Below, one piece after another: positions 8,492-19,908 of a stretch of DNA of 64,000 nt. Under the pieces are notes generated by a model, which saw only the letters and a program-made list of their open reading frames with translations, made no database searches and was not told the origin of the DNA. This stretch comes from Pyropia yezoensis. Taxonomy: Eukaryota; Rhodophyta; Bangiophyceae; Bangiales; Bangiaceae. Made by a program: the position numbers and the translations under genes. Position 1 is the first letter of the stretch. Every line of letters starts with the position of its first letter. The stretch covers positions 13,445,777 to 13,509,776 of the forward strand of contig CM020619.1 in assembly GCA_009829735.1 (NCBI GenBank), in the 5' to 3' direction.

Positions 8492-10451
8492 ACAACATAC
8501 ATCCGGACGTGCCGGTCCCTCCTTGAGTTCGCATCGGGGTAGCCCCGTAGCTGCGGTTGCCTCCCTCGGGCGCCCGAGTGCCTGCTTTCTGGTAGGCCTT
8601 GGGTCCTTGGGTCAACCGGAACATGGACTCCCCCAACCGGTTGGGTCGGCCCGCAATCTGCGGAGGTGCCTCCGTACGTACTGCCCATGTAGGCAGGGGC
8701 TGGTGGGGGTTACCCGTAACCGGGGAATACCCCGTCGTCCGCACATACGGGACGCGCCGTCCCGCTCCCTCGTTGACCTGGAACTGGGTCCCAGCCGGGG
8801 CGATGTACGCTACCGTACCGTGCTCATCAATCACCGGCGTCGCCGGTAGCAACAGGTGGCCCTGTTGGTCAACTAGAGGTTCATCCTCGCCCGTAGGGGT
8901 ATGTTCGGTCGCCACCAGTACTGGTCCGGCCTTACGTTCCACCTTCTCTTGCCTCGGTACCGGGGTAAGACTGGGCTTGCCTCCCTGACCCTTGGGCTTC
9001 GGGGCCAAGGCACACTCCGGGTGTAGAACCCGGTCGGCGTCCCCAAGGGACTTGCACATATGCATCAGTCGACTGAAGTTCGTCCGGGCCGTGTTGGCTC
9101 CCCGTGCGGATATCCGCACGTAGTTGGGTACTCCTGCGAACAGGATGGCCCGTAGCTCCCCTTCTCCGAGGAGCTTCCCCAGCTCGTAGTCGAGCTCTTG
9201 GATCCGGCGTCCAAACATCTCCTCATCCTCCCAGCTCTGGGCGGTGGCAGTGCGCAGGGCCCGGTAGTGGTCCTCGCACTTGTCCTCACTGAGGTAACTG
9301 CTCAGCAGCTCCTTGAGGATCCCACGGTAATCCATGGGGGTGGCCGCGACCCTCATTCCCGGCATCGGGGATGCCTGGCGAAGAATGCCTCGCACCCGTT
9401 CATCAACAAAGAACGGGAGGATCTCCAGGGCCAGCCCCTCGTTAACGAGGGCCTTGTCCGCGGCTGCCTTGAAGCTAGTCAAGAAGCCGATGACTGCCAA
9501 CGGGCGTCTGTTCGGCCCTCCGAACATAGGGACTCCCTTCATAAGGGTCTGCATAGAGCGAATCGCTCGGTGCGACGTATTACGCATCAATTCCGATACG
9601 GTGGTAGATCGGTCCTCCAAACGATAACGTTCGGGAGTCAGTACCGACCTGAAGACTTCGTTGACGATCTCCGTGTCAGCGTCCTGGATATCCAGTCGCT
9701 TAGCCAGTTGATGAGCAAACTCATCGGACTCCATCCGCTTCAGTAGGCTCGCAGTTACCTGCGCGGTCATAGCTTCCACCACTGAAGATGGTACTTCAGG
9801 CGTCGGCACTTCGGGAACCCGAGTTGCCTGGCCCCCTTCGTCGTGGGGATACTGTGAGAGGGTACGCCCTCCGCCAATAACCGACTCTCCACCGGCGTAA
9901 GTATCCGCCGGGTCGTGTCCGCGGAGTCCGCTTCGGGTGCTCCGAGCGTATCGCTCCGTGTGGCTCCGTTCCAACTCTGCCGACGAGTCGGATCCATACC
10001 CCATTGTGTCAGGGGGTTGTCCAGGAGTAGCAACACCGGGGTTGACCCTGGTGGACTCCGAAAGTAGTCCGGCCGGTTCTAACCGTACTGGTGTGGGAGG
10101 AACACGACGGGGTCCCGTCGTGTGGCGTGTTGACATCAACACGGCCATTGCGTCCTCCGTCCGCTCTTGACGACCGTCGAGTCCGGAAAATCGGGCCTCG
10201 ATGCGGGCCAATGATGCCATCAGGGAATCCCCTGGTGAAGGAGGCGGCGGAGTGAGGTCGGTCGACGACAGTTGAGGCGGGCCCCTGCCTCCTGCCGTCC
10301 GAGCCGTGCCAAACGTCGATCCGGCACCGGAAAGCATTGGCGTCTCAACATTGTCGATCGGGTCCCCGATCTCGGTTCCCGTAGTCACCTCCGGGGTCGG
10401 CGTCGACGCCGATCCGTCATCTTGAACGTTCCCCGTCTCTTGGGTAGACAT
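8187..10451 (-). CDS. gag: gag of element A
   Basis: The ATG on the minus strand at 10451 (MSTQETGN) opens a 754-residue capsid/nucleocapsid protein. The first 220 residues are low-complexity. A helical capsid-like region follows (including QTLMKGVPMF and FLTSFKAAADKAL), then a basic linker. Near the C-terminus is a zinc-knuckle relative with spacing CX2CX4NX4C, where Asn stands in place of the canonical His; B has the same substitution. The last residues after the 50-bp duplication differ from what the single-copy ancestor would encode. It overlaps the pol frame by about 300 bp. Confidence 0.9.
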   Translation of the reverse strand: MSTQETGNVQDDGSASTPTPEVTTGTEIGDPIDNVETPMLSGAGSTFGTARTAGGRGPPQLSSTDLTPPPPSPGDSLMASLARIEARFSGLDGRQERTEDAMAVLMSTRHTTGPRRVPPTPVRLEPAGLLSESTRVNPGVATPGQPPDTMGYGSDSSAELERSHTERYARSTRSGLRGHDPADTYAGGESVIGGGRTLSQYPHDEGGQATRVPEVPTPEVPSSVVEAMTAQVTASLLKRMESDEFAHQLAKRLDIQDADTEIVNEVFRSVLTPERYRLEDRSTTVSELMRNTSHRAIRSMQTLMKGVPMFGGPNRRPLAVIGFLTSFKAAADKALVNEGLALEILPFFVDERVRGILRQASPMPGMRVAATPMDYRGILKELLSSYLSEDKCEDHYRALRTATAQSWEDEEMFGRRIQELDYELGKLLGEGELRAILFAGVPNYVRISARGANTARTNFSRLMHMCKSLGDADRVLHPECALAPKPKGQGGKPSLTPVPRQEKVERKAGPVLVATEHTPTGEDEPLVDQQGHLLLPATPVIDEHGTVAYIAPAGTQFQVNEGAGRRVPYVRTTGYSPVTGNPHQPLPTWAVRTEAPPQIAGRPNRLGESMFRLTQGPKAYQKAGTRAPEGGNRSYGATPMRTQGGTGTSGCMLCGDPQNWVSSCPLIPEESRRAAAHRKASTGGYPAGAPGPAPGRQPAPGGVLAVEEAPPQPDAPADSTLPSRRHLLSRMSRRTAPYQGRETSKRKDDRGALG
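8224..8230 (-). promoter_or_regulatory. GGGAAAC frameshift heptamer, out of phase with gag in A
   Basis: On the element strand, GGGAAAC is followed by GAGTAA. In elements C and D the same heptamer is read as G GGA AAC in the gag frame, the required phase for -1 slippage. Here, because of the upstream 50-bp duplication, gag reads it as CGG GAA ACG. Removing one repeat copy restores the phase and places a TAA directly after the slip site. Confidence 0.75.
8237..8336 (-). repeat. 50-bp tandem duplication at the gag/pol overlap of A
   Basis: Two adjacent 50-bp copies (8237-8286, 8287-8336), differing by one base. 50 is not a multiple of three, so the duplication changes the relative phase of gag and pol. 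It is also present in B (25601-25700). Confidence 0.95.
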
Positions 10452-10656
10452 AGTCACAATCAGTCAACCGACGTAACAATCACCACGAATAAGAGAGCGA
10501 GGGGGTAGATTGGGGAGAGTAACAGTAAATCACAGTCAAAGGTAAAAACTCAACACAATCGATCAGGTCGCAACACCACGAGTACAAGAAAAGGACCGGA
10601 TCCCTATCCGTGTGCCAGGGCCGAATACGGCGTCACCACAAGGGTGACGGAAACCC

Positions 10657-10675
10657 GTCCCCTGCTGCTCCACCA
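10657..10675 (-). other. tRNA primer-binding site of element A
   Basis: One base inside the 5' LTR, the element strand reads TGGTGGAGCAGCAGGGGAC. The leading TGG pairs with a tRNA CCA end, and the rest implies an acceptor stem ending in CTGCTCCA. The identical 19-mer follows the 5' LTRs of B, C and D. I cannot name the tRNA with confidence. Confidence 0.85.
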
Positions 10676-10676
10676 A

Positions 10677-11040
10677 TGTAGCACAATAGGGATCCGTCGC
10701 ACGTCCACTCTCAGGGAACACTCACCAAGGGGGATCGGCACCAACGTCACCGGGAGGACAAGGTTGCTGTCCTTGGAGCGCAAGCCACGGGACCAAGATG
10801 GGAGCCCAGATGGGAGGGGTTTGTTGTTCTACCCTGGCCGGTGGTGGATTCGCCGCCGGCCCCCACGTTATAAACCCTCGGAGACACTACTAACTACCCT
10901 CCACCCCAAGATGCAAGTCCCTCTGGTCATACGTAATTTATAGATACCGTGACCAGTCCGGACTATCAAATTGAAAGCCAAGGATTAGAAGTCGGCCCCC
11001 CTAATATTAGGGTCACAATACGGACAACCATATTGCTACA
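10677..11040 (-). repeat. 5' LTR of element A
   Basis: 364 bp, TGTAGCA...TGCTACA on both ends. It carries the variants GGTTGTCCG and CCTTGGCTTTC, which pair it with the 3' LTR of element B rather than with its own partner at 241-603. It includes a TTTATAA box and a GC hairpin, as described for B. Confidence 0.95.
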
Positions 11041-12362
11041 GCGACGCGGGACCGAGCGGTTGACGAAGGGCTTGGTGCGCGCCTCGTGGACGAAGAAGAG
11101 GTCCCCGTCTCGGCGGATGTACACCGTCTTGCCGTCGAGGGCGTGAACGGTACCGCGCAGCCAGCCGCGTTTGTGGCGGTGGAACCAGACCTCCTGCCCG
11201 ACGTCGACGGAGTTGACGGTGGTGCCCGTGTGCGAGAGGGCGTTGCGCAGTCGGTCGGCAGCGGTGCAGCGCTCTATGGTGGCGCGCGCAGTCTGCATTG
11301 CGCGCGACCGTGAGGCAATGGAGGGGACGGCGTGGGCGTTGTCGCCGATGAGGAGGCGGGGAGGCTGGCCGGTGACGACCGTGGTGGGCGACACGCCGTG
11401 GGCGCGGAGGGCGTCGCTGCGTGGCTTGTATGCCATTGCCAGCGCTAGCTCGGGCACGAGGGAGGGCGTCTCGGCGAGGATGCGCAGGAAGGCGTCGCGA
11501 ATTGGCCCGTGGTGCCGCTCGTTGCAACCGATCCCCCAAGGCACTTCGGTCGGCGCCGTCCGCCAGTGGATGCCCATGGAGTGCAGGCCGCTGATGACGA
11601 CGTCGTTTTCGGCCTCGGTGCCCCCGTCCGTGAGGACCGTCTCGGGGCTACCCCAAAAGCTTAGCAACGAGTGGTAGAGGATTGCGAACGCTACCTCGCC
11701 GCGCATGGAGGGAAAGAAGCGGCCCGTGCCGTAGTCAGTGTCAGGGCACGTGATGTCGAGCACCTTGGGGTGGGCGGGGGAGCGTTGGAAGGCGTCCATG
11801 GCAACGACGCGGTTGAAGGCGAGGGGGCGGGGAGGGAGGGCGTACTTAAGTCGGCGGGGGAGGTTGGCGTGCTGTTGGCACGGCACGCAGGATTGGGCGA
11901 CTTCCTTGAGGGTGCGCATGTCCTCGGGCGAGAACATGTTGCGTGGGAACGCGCCGAGGACGGCGGTGACGCTGGCGTGGCCGAATTGGCGGTGGGACAG
12001 GCTGAGCGCCGCCCGGGTGTAGAACGTGGAGGCCGCCTTGGGCGGCGGCGGCGGGGGTAGCGTCATGTGGCCGCATTGCACCGGGCAGTTGATGGTGTTC
12101 GTCGTGTTCTCGATGTAGATGCGGGAGCGGGGGGTGTGCACGATCATACCCATGCGTCGGTGGGACTCGAGGCCGACGAGGAGGGGTACGGCGTTGTGGC
12201 GTAGCATGTGGACCGACGGGAGCGTGAGGGTGACAGCCTTGCCGTCCGTCGCCGTCGTGGTGATGCGGAGGGCTGTGCGGCCGATGCCGTGCGGCACGTC
12301 GTTCCCCAGCGCGTACCGCATCGTGGGTGGCTGCATGCCGCCGATGAGGGCTTGGGGGTGCA
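11041..12362 (-). pseudogene. Ty1/copia-type integrase half of a broken pol gene
   Basis: The minus frame is open from the LTR of C (12362) to the LTR of A (11041), about 440 codons. It has a GAG-pre-integrase zinc region (HRQFGH...CVPC), then a DDE integrase core: AMDAF, LTDGGTEAEND, and a Glu in CNERHHG. A copia-type order is inferred because the RT half lies elsewhere (33695-35367). Its downstream end stops mid-frame at the LTR of A (…SVPRR), and the frame resumes exactly at 33700 after removal of the GTCGC duplication. Its upstream end is cut by the LTR of C, so gag and protease are missing. All three catalytic residues are present, but the gene is split. Confidence 0.85.
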
Positions 12363-12934
12363 TGTAGCATCCCTGGCCCGGACTTCGCGCCGACCCGGGA
12401 ATGCGACCAGAGGGCACCAGGTGCCAGAACACACCCACCGTGTGGTCATGGTTGGCGGCCGTGGCGCGTGCCCGGCACTGGGATGCGGTGGACTACGCTA
12501 CCCACACGTGAGAGAGGGATTTCTGATGGGTTTTTGCATATTTGTGAGGGACTTGATTTGAGAGAATTTGAGTGTGAGATTAGTGAGTGGGAATAGAGTT
12601 AGTAGTGATAGTGGCCCCCGACCTGACGAGGTTAGACTCGGGTCGGGGCCACTCGGGGGTGTGGGGGGGGCTACCTGGCCAACGTGCCGAGGCTCCCCCA
12701 GATGCGCGTTAAGAGGAACAGCGAGGCGCCCTTGGCGCGCGCCCTCAGGAAAAAGACAACCGCGCGTTTGCTTTCCTCTTCCCCGTGTGCACTACCGCGC
12801 GTATCTGTTTGCTCTGCGAGCAGGCACGTGAGGCAACAGGCATACCACTCTCTTAGTTACCCTTTCTGTGCTACCTGTCCCTTCCCCCCGAGGGATATTG
12901 ACACGTGTCCGAGAGGGTCGAGTTTTATACCACA
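12363..12934 (+). repeat. 5' LTR of element C
   Basis: Starts TGTAGC and ends ACCACA, 572 bp, homologous over its length to 19909-20476 with scattered substitutions. It is preceded by copia-type integrase sequence and followed, after a four-base spacer, by the primer-binding site. Confidence 0.92.
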
Positions 12935-12938
12935 TATT

Positions 12939-12957
12939 TGGTGGAGCAGCAGGGGAC
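12939..12957 (+). other. tRNA primer-binding site of element C
   Basis: TGGTGGAGCAGCAGGGGAC, identical to the sites of A, B and D although the LTR and coding sequences of C are clearly a different family. Confidence 0.85.
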
Positions 12958-13143
12958 TGGAGTGTTTGAGAAGAGACATTTGGGAGCAGCGGTTGGGTTG
13001 TTCCTGTTCTGTCTTTTTGTGCGGTTTGGGAATTATTTGCACCCGTTCACGGGAATCGCATTCCTGGCTCCCCAACGCCTCTCTTGTGGTCTTGCGATCT
13101 TTGGACACGCAGGCAACTGGACTGTGGCTGTCAAGAGACCAAC

Positions 13144-14903
13144 ATGGCTACCCTCCATGGCACGACGGTGCCCGAAGGGGTAGACCCCGCGTCCCTTGAC
13201 GCATCCCCGGTCACTGCGGGGGACGGTGCCCAACCCGGCGATCTCCCTACGGGCGAAGCAGACATGGGTGTGACACCCGGTAGCGGACTGGAGTCTACAG
13301 GCCGCCAAGTACCTCCTCCTCCCGTTCCTCCGGCTGTCCCTCCTGTGGGAGCCACCCCGGGGTCAACGGCGTTTGCGTCCGCTCGAAGAAGACGTCTCCC
13401 TCATGTCGGTTCTACTCCTGAACTTCCAGGGATAGCCCCTGGTGTGTTTACTCCTGGACCTACACATGGCAGCTAGGTGTATACACCTCTTCCTGTGGGC
13501 GCTAGCAGTGCCAGATACACCGCCATGACAGGTTCTACGGGTCCCCCTGAGACTTCGACTGCTGGGACCGGCCAAGCTTTTCCTCCCCTTGCGTCCTATG
13601 GGAAGGGGAGCTCCAAAACCGGTAACCGGAGCAGCCGGAGGCGGCGGCGTCGTCGTCGTCGCTCTGGCACCAGCGAGACCAGTTCCTCGAGCTCTGAGGA
13701 GGGATACGACTGGGACGCATCCCCTGGTCCCACCCGGCGCAGGCTGGTCGAGTTTGACTTTCCTGCCCACCATGTGGGGGATGCCACCCTTAACAAGGTC
13801 ACATATTGGGGCACCTAACGGCTGGAGAACCAATACCAAGGTTACACCCGGAAGATGGCAAAGAAGATGGCATCCCTGAACCGGCGCATGCAGCCGAGCT
13901 TCGGGGGACAACCTAAGTTTTCCGGGAAGAGGCCGGCGCTTATCTTTGCCTTCCTGCGCCGGTTTGTCAAGGCATGCAACGACAACGATGTGTCCGAGGG
14001 CAAGGCACTCTACCTCCTGGTTAACTTCATAACCAGAGAAGCGGAACAGCGGTACGCACAGGTTGTCCCAGACTCAGCTGGACGCATTGTCGGGCGTACC
14101 GTTGGGAGCTACCCGGAAGAGGTCAACTGGCTCTTGCCCAACTACGCTGACGCGGACTCCCTGCGCAAGGCAGTGGGCAAGTTGAACCGGGCAACCATGG
14201 AACGACAAGAGACTCCTGAGGCCTTCGCCCGCCGTGTCCGGGAGATGAGCGAGGCTTGCGGCCACGTTTACCCTGAGAAAAGGCTCAAGATGATCTTGTC
14301 GGAAGGGTTTCCTGATATCTTCAAGTGGACGCTGAGAACTACAACCAGGAACACCAAGAACATACCTTCCAGCAGCTGATGGCCTACACCCTTGGCAAGT
14401 ACCGGCAAGTCAAGGTCCTCCGAGCTCCTATGGTATCGACTCCCAAGCCGTTGTCGCGAGTTCGTCCCGGACCTGACAAGTATAAGGGAGGTTATAGCCC
14501 TGCACCGGTACTGGCAGTTGGCGAGACCTCACCCGTGGTGTCAGGAGACCAGTGGGGCGGCTTCGTCTCTAAGGAAGAACCTTCCTTGGTCGCCCCCAAG
14601 CAGGTCAAGAACCAGCGGTTCCGGTCTTGTTGGCTGTGCCAGAAGAAGGACCACATGTCCTACCAGTGCCTGACCATTCCCAAGGACCTCCAGGAGAAGC
14701 TCAAGCGTCACGGACTGGTGTTTGCGAAGGCCGTCAATTGGGCTGACCGGCGAGCACCCTCCAAGATGGACAAGGCACAGGTACACGCAATCCGCGTGGC
14801 GACCTTGCAGAGCATCACGGAGGCTCTGGCCAAGGAAGCTCCTACGGACTTTGATGTGGAGACCGAGACCTCTAAAGAATCCTCGGACCCGGGAAACGAG
14901 TAG
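13144..14903 (+). pseudogene. gag: gag of element C, interrupted
   Basis: Starts at ATG 13144 (MATLHGTTV). The frame holds stops at 13474-13476 (TAG) and 13816-13818 (TAA) and then shifts near 14325. Before the shift is a capsid-like helical region (13855-14330, e.g. LIFAFLRRFVKAC, similar in layout to the gag of D). After it comes a canonical zinc knuckle CX2CX4HX4C (CWLCQKKDHMSYQC) at about 14627-14668. An Arg run followed by a Ser run lies at 13638-13695. The gag end GGA AAC GAG TAG coincides with the frameshift heptamer. As annotated it cannot give a full protein without recoding. Confidence 0.85.
14891..14897 (+). promoter_or_regulatory. -1 frameshift heptamer G GGA AAC at the gag/pol junction of C
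   Basis: Gag is read CCG GGA AAC GAG TAG, an X XXY YYZ slip site one codon before the stop. A -1 shift gives GGG AAA CGA GTA and enters the pol frame, which is then open without a stop to the protease and on to 16040. GGGAAAC is a known class of eukaryotic -1 heptamer. I did not model a downstream pseudoknot. Confidence 0.8.
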
Positions 14904-17900
14904 GGCAGGCGCTCTCCCCAAGCGTCTTCCCGAACCTCCGACGGCAGGGTACTTCTACCCGTTCTCCCCTTGCGTGCCGGGAGAAAGGACGGCAGGTACC
15001 TGCTCAACTGATAGCGGCATGGACACCCTGTTTGTTCAAGGGGACTTTTCTTGTCCTGCGTAAGGAAAACCTCAAGATCAATGCTCGTATGCGTGTAGGG
15101 GATAGCCTCCCCGAAGCTGTTTTTCCGGTGGTTGACACAAGAGCCGGACCAAGCGTCATCACTGAAAACCTACTACCTCCGGGCTGGCGTCGACATGCCT
15201 GGAGAGCTCCTACCAAGACCCGGATTGTAGACGCTTCGGGTCAAACCCTACGACCGCTTGGCCTCCTTCCTGTCGCCATCTATGTCAACAACGAACCAAT
15301 GCTTTTTCCATTTCTAGTGGTCAAGACTCTCTCAGTACCCCTGATCCTAGGCTGGGACTTCCAGAAGCAGCCTGTCAAGAGTTTCCTGCGTGGAGAAGGA
15401 AAGGTGCAGTTCAATCATGGGTTTGTGTCGCCGGTGCTGGAGCATCTGGACGCCAAGGTTCGTGTAGTCCAGAACAAGAAGGACCGCAGCCCACCCTCTA
15501 CCTCTACTCTCTTCAAACCGGTGCTCCTACCTCCTCGTTCGGAGACCAAGGTTCGAGTGACCACCCGGACTACGGGTCAATGCCTGATCTACGGACGTAA
15601 GGAATTTCTGGCGAAACACCAGTTATACTTGGCCCACGGACATCACAAGCAGGTGGAGAGGCACACCCCATTCTCGGTGCTAATCGTCAACGTGAGGCGG
15701 AAGCCGATAACTCTCGCCAAGGGCACTCGAGTCGGATCAGCAGAACCTTACAGAGGGTCTGCCCGTGCCATGAGCAAGGAGGACCTCTTGAACCTGCAAC
15801 AAGAACTGGCATCCAACTTAACCGTCCTAGACGTACCTCCGGAACAAGCGGAAGCTCGCGGCGTTTCCCCGAAATCCGATCAAGCGCCATCCAGGATGCC
15901 GAGCGTCAACCACGAAAACGTTCCTCCCGACTTGAAGGAGGCACTAGAGAAGCTTCTCCTGGAATATCGGCACCTGAGGTCTGGAGAGCTGGGCAGGATG
16001 GACGGCACCCTACACCGGATCCAGCTCAAGCCGAATGCCTAGCCAGTGCACCTGCAACCGTATCGGGCTGGACCACATCGCCGGGATGACATTGAGAAGC
16101 AGGTTAACAGGATGCCCAAGATGGATGTTATCGAGCCCTCTGATGGCGTGTGGGCCTTCCCGGTGGTAGTCGTTCCGAAACCTGGCGTTCACTTCCGTTT
16201 CTGCGTTGGCTACAGGCGCATGAACGAGATGACAGTCAAGGATGTATACCCCATACCCCGGATGGACGATTGCATTGACTTCCTTGGTGATGCCACCCTC
16301 TTCTCGACACTGGATTGTAATGCCTGTTACTGGCAAATCACTCTGGCTGACGAGGACAAGGACAAGAACACCTTCACGTGCCATATGGGGCTATTCCGGT
16401 GCAAGCGTTTTCCTTTTGGTCTCACCAATGCTCCGGCTACCTTCCAGAGAGCCATTGACATCATCCTGTCGGGGCTAAGGTGGAGAACATGTTTGGTCTA
16501 CCTGGACGACATTATCGTTTTCTCCAAGACCCCGGCGGAACACCTAGAGCACCTTGGAGAGCTCCTGGCTCTCCTGTCCAATGCTGGAGTTACTCTGAAG
16601 GCCGAGAAGTGCCACCTGTTCGAGACCAAAGTGGAGTACCTGGGGCACATGCTGAGTCCGGGGGAGCTCCGTGTCAACGAAAAGATTATCAAGGCTCTCC
16701 GGCAAGCCCGGCAACATAAGACCCAGACGGAACTTAAGAGCTTTCTGGGTATGTGCAACGTCTACCGCCGGTTCGTACGGGACTATGCCCGGATTGCCGG
16801 GCCGTTTACCAAGCTCACCAGCAAGAAGCTCCCCGCACAACTCCGGGTGCTCGACGAGAAGCAGACGGCTGCCTTCGAGGAGCTCAAGAAGCGCCGGACC
16901 ACGACTCCAGTACTGGCGTGACCCAAGCGGGAGGGCCAGCTTGTCCTGGAGACAGACGCCTGTGGCGTCCAGGTGGGGTGCTCTCTACTCCAGCAACAAC
17001 CTGATGGGCACTTCTTCCCGATAGGCTACTACAGTCGCTTCCTGACTCCAGCCGAGAAGAACTATTCCACAACGGAGCGCGAATGCTTGGCGGTCGTCTG
17101 GGCTAGCTTCCTGTTACGCCCCTATCTGAAAGGACACGAGTTCGTCATTCGGACGGACCACGCCAGCTTAAGGTGGCTGCTATGCATGGACAGTAGCCAA
17201 GGAAGGGTCGCCCGGTGGCGCGTACGCCTCTCGGACTTCAAGTACAAGGTGTGCACCAGAGCAGGGAGGGAGCACCACTGCGCCGACACGATGTCCCGGT
17301 TGGACACTCCTGCAGCCGACACAGGCCCTATCCCGGAGGAAATACCTTCTTTCATCCTCCCGAATGTCGGACATGGCTGGCATGCTCCCCTGTATGAGTC
17401 GCCTGAAGCTCATCAACCGGTAATCTTTCACAGGATATTGGAGGCACAGCTTACGGATCCTCAGTACTTGGAGCTTTGCCACCATATGGACCTGAACCGA
17501 AATGGTCGCTTCTCCGAGTCTACGGATGGACTCCTGATACGGGTGTTACCCTTCGATGGGGCAACTCAAGTCCACGTACCCCGTAGTCTACGAGCTGACA
17601 TCGTCCGCCTGGATCATTCGTCTCCCCAGGCCGGACATCCTGGCATTAACTGGATGTATGCCTCGATGCGGCCACACTACTATTGAGAAACCATGGCAAG
17701 TGACGTCCACAAGCATCTAGAGGCTTGTGTCTCCTGTGCAAGGAACCGGTTGTCCCAGAGGAACAAGACTTCTAAGCTACGCCTGTTCCCTGCGGCGGAG
17801 CCTTTTGCAAGCCTGAGCATGGAGATCCTGAGGCCCCTACCTGAGACATCCAGTGGCAACATATACCTGCTCATCATTTGTGACCGGTTCTCCAAGTTCA

Positions 17901-18976
17901 CCCGAGCGATCCCGCTGAGGACCATCACGGCCCTGGATGTCACGTCAGCCTCCTGTGAGTACTGGATAGCTGCCTATGGCCCTCCAGACTCCTTCTTGAC
18001 CGACAACGGTCCCCAGTCTGCATCCCTGTTCTTTCACGGAGTCTGTGACCTAATGGGTATCAAGAACTTGTTCACTACGACGTATCACACACAAACGAAC
18101 AGCCAGGTGGAACGATTCAACCGGACCCTGGTGGACATGCTACGGCACTACGTTGAGGAGCATCAAGAAGACTGGGACGAGCTCCTGGGCGTCCTCACTC
18201 TAGCCTACAACTCTCGAGTTCACCGGACAACGGGGGTCGCTCCACTCGACTTTGTCACCCCAAGGCGGCCGACCAACTTCTCCCTGGAAAGAATACCAGA
18301 CGGTCTCCAGCCTGCCCTGAAGTCGGGTCCCAAGGCAAAGGATGAGTTCCTGGAACAACTGAAGCTCCTGCTCCCAAGAGTCAAGGAGTCCATTTCGAAG
18401 ACCCAGGAGCGATACAAGCGGGACTATGACAAAGGTGTTCGGGAGAAGAACAAGGAACTGGGTGGTGGCGACTGCGTTTTTGTGGACAATCATAGCAAGA
18501 CCCGAGGGAAGCTGGACTCCATGACGGATGGGCCCTGTGAGATCCTGAGTACGGACGGCTGAACGTTCCTTCTAGACGTGGATGGCTCCCCGTATCGGGT
18601 GAGCAGGGACCATGTCACCAGAGCTCCACCGCCAAGCAAACGGGATCTGACCCGGCGCAAGCGTGCCGCAGTACCCTGGACATCCCAAGAAGAAGGCCGA
18701 GAATTTGTCTCCGTCAAGTTCGTTGACCATGCCTGGAGGGACGGGCGCTTGTACCTGCGAGTACGCTGGTTCGGTTTCAAACCGGCTGATGATACCTGGG
18801 AACTTTCCAACGGGTTGCCCATTGCGGACGGTTGCGCCTACACGCGTCGGAACGGGATTGCGGGCACTCCGGTGGCCAGAGCCGGAAATATCCTGGAATC
18901 GGAATCGGAGGATGACGAGAAAAAAGGAGCTGATCAGAACATGCGGGACGAGTCGAGCTGGATGACCTTGGGGTAG
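14898..18976 (+). pseudogene. pol: pol of element C with four in-frame stops
   Basis: One continuous frame broken only by stops at 16040-16042 (TAG), 16919-16921 (TGA), 17684-17686 (TGA) and 18560-18562 (TGA). It encodes protease with DTRAG (the Gly of DTGAG changed to Arg by one G-to-A), RT with intact YLDD, RNase H (ETDACGVQVGC, TERECLAV), integrase zinc region (HSS...GH, CVSC), a catalytic core where the first Asp is Glu (SMEILRPLP), then LTDNGPQ and QVERF, and a chromodomain-like tail (LRVRWFGF, DDTWELSNG). The lesions suggest decay after insertion. The stop at 17684 corresponds to a Trp codon in A (TGG to TGA). Confidence 0.9.
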
Positions 18977-19908
18977 TACGCCGCCCGGTTGGCTTTGTCC
19001 AGCTTCCAGAACTCTTGATGGTTGCAGCTCACGACGTAGTCACGCTGGCGCCCGCGCCGCTCGCCTTTCTCCCGCGCCGGCGACAACATGGAGTACTTCC
19101 GGGTCAAGAAAGGCGGCTCCAGAGCGACCATGCTCGGACGGGGAGCACAAATCAGGCTCCCCGACCCCTTCAGCGCCTCGTCCCAGACCTTGAGCGCCCG
19201 CTGGAGGTACCCTTCCTCCTCCGGCCACCGGAGAACGGACGCAGACACGCGACGCTCGGTCAGGGGAAGATCCAGCACCAGCGAGAAGGAAAGAATCTCC
19301 AGACGAGCAACCCAAGAGGAACCCGAAGAGCTCTGGGAGCGGTCTTGAGCCAGGCGCATCTGGTCCGCCGCGTGGAGACACGTCTTGTCCATCTCTGTTA
19401 AGACCCCGCGCTGGAGTTTCTTGCGCCAGCTAACCAGACAATCTTGCTGGCACTGGGCCTAGCTGGCGTTCCCGAGCACCGAAGAGTAGCGCCGGCCCGC
19501 CAGAGGATCCTGCCCAAGAAGCATCTCCGGGTGACCCGCCGGGGGGGTCTCGACCGGGCGCCACGCAGAAGCCGGCGGAACTCGACCCGCCTCCGCCGTG
19601 GCGACCGACGCCGGCACCGACATCAGAGGAGCCATAGACAGGAGACGGCCACGGCCGCCCGAGCTCTCCTCCGCAACACTCGCCGCCGGAGCCACGGGCC
19701 CAGCCAGGATCTCGGAGCTTGACATGTCGACCAGAATCCGGGGGAACGGGAAGGTCAAGGTGAAGGAGGGGGGGGGGGCAGGGTTGGAGAAGGTGAACGC
19801 GCTCGGGGTGAAGACACTCGACCTCGGCACCGGTGTGGACGTGCTGGAGGCTGTGCACGGTGGCACCTGGTACGGCCCGAGGACGTGCCGGACTAGGGAG
19901 GGAGCCAT
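18934..19908 (-). pseudogene. Antisense ORF between pol and 3' LTR of element C
   Basis: On the minus strand an ATG at 19908, exactly at the inner edge of the 3' LTR, opens a frame that runs to a TGA at 18934, broken by a single TAG at 19459-19461. Without that stop it is about 324 residues. The first part is Pro/Ser/Thr-rich. The second is well mixed (LEILSFSLVLDLPL, YLQRALKVWDEALKG, FWKLDKANRAAYYPKV) and looks like real protein. It overlaps the pol end tail to tail by about 40 bp. The position matches the antisense ORF of A and B, but I see no convincing sequence similarity between them. Function unknown. Confidence 0.6.

Larger units (their letters stand above)
241..11040 (-). mobile_element. 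Element A: full-length chromovirus-like Ty3/gypsy retrotransposon
   Basis: Two LTRs of about 364 bp bound a 10.8 kb element read on the minus strand in the order 5' LTR (10677-11040), primer-binding site, gag, pol (protease, RT, RNase H, integrase, chromodomain-like tail), an ORF on the other strand, polypurine tract, 3' LTR (241-603). RT before integrase places it in Ty3/gypsy. It is almost identical to element B in inverted orientation. Its 5-bp flanks do not match each other (CCCGC left, GCGAC right) but match those of B after inversion. Differences from B include a Cys-to-Tyr change in the integrase zinc motif and an intact opposite-strand ORF. Confidence 0.95.
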
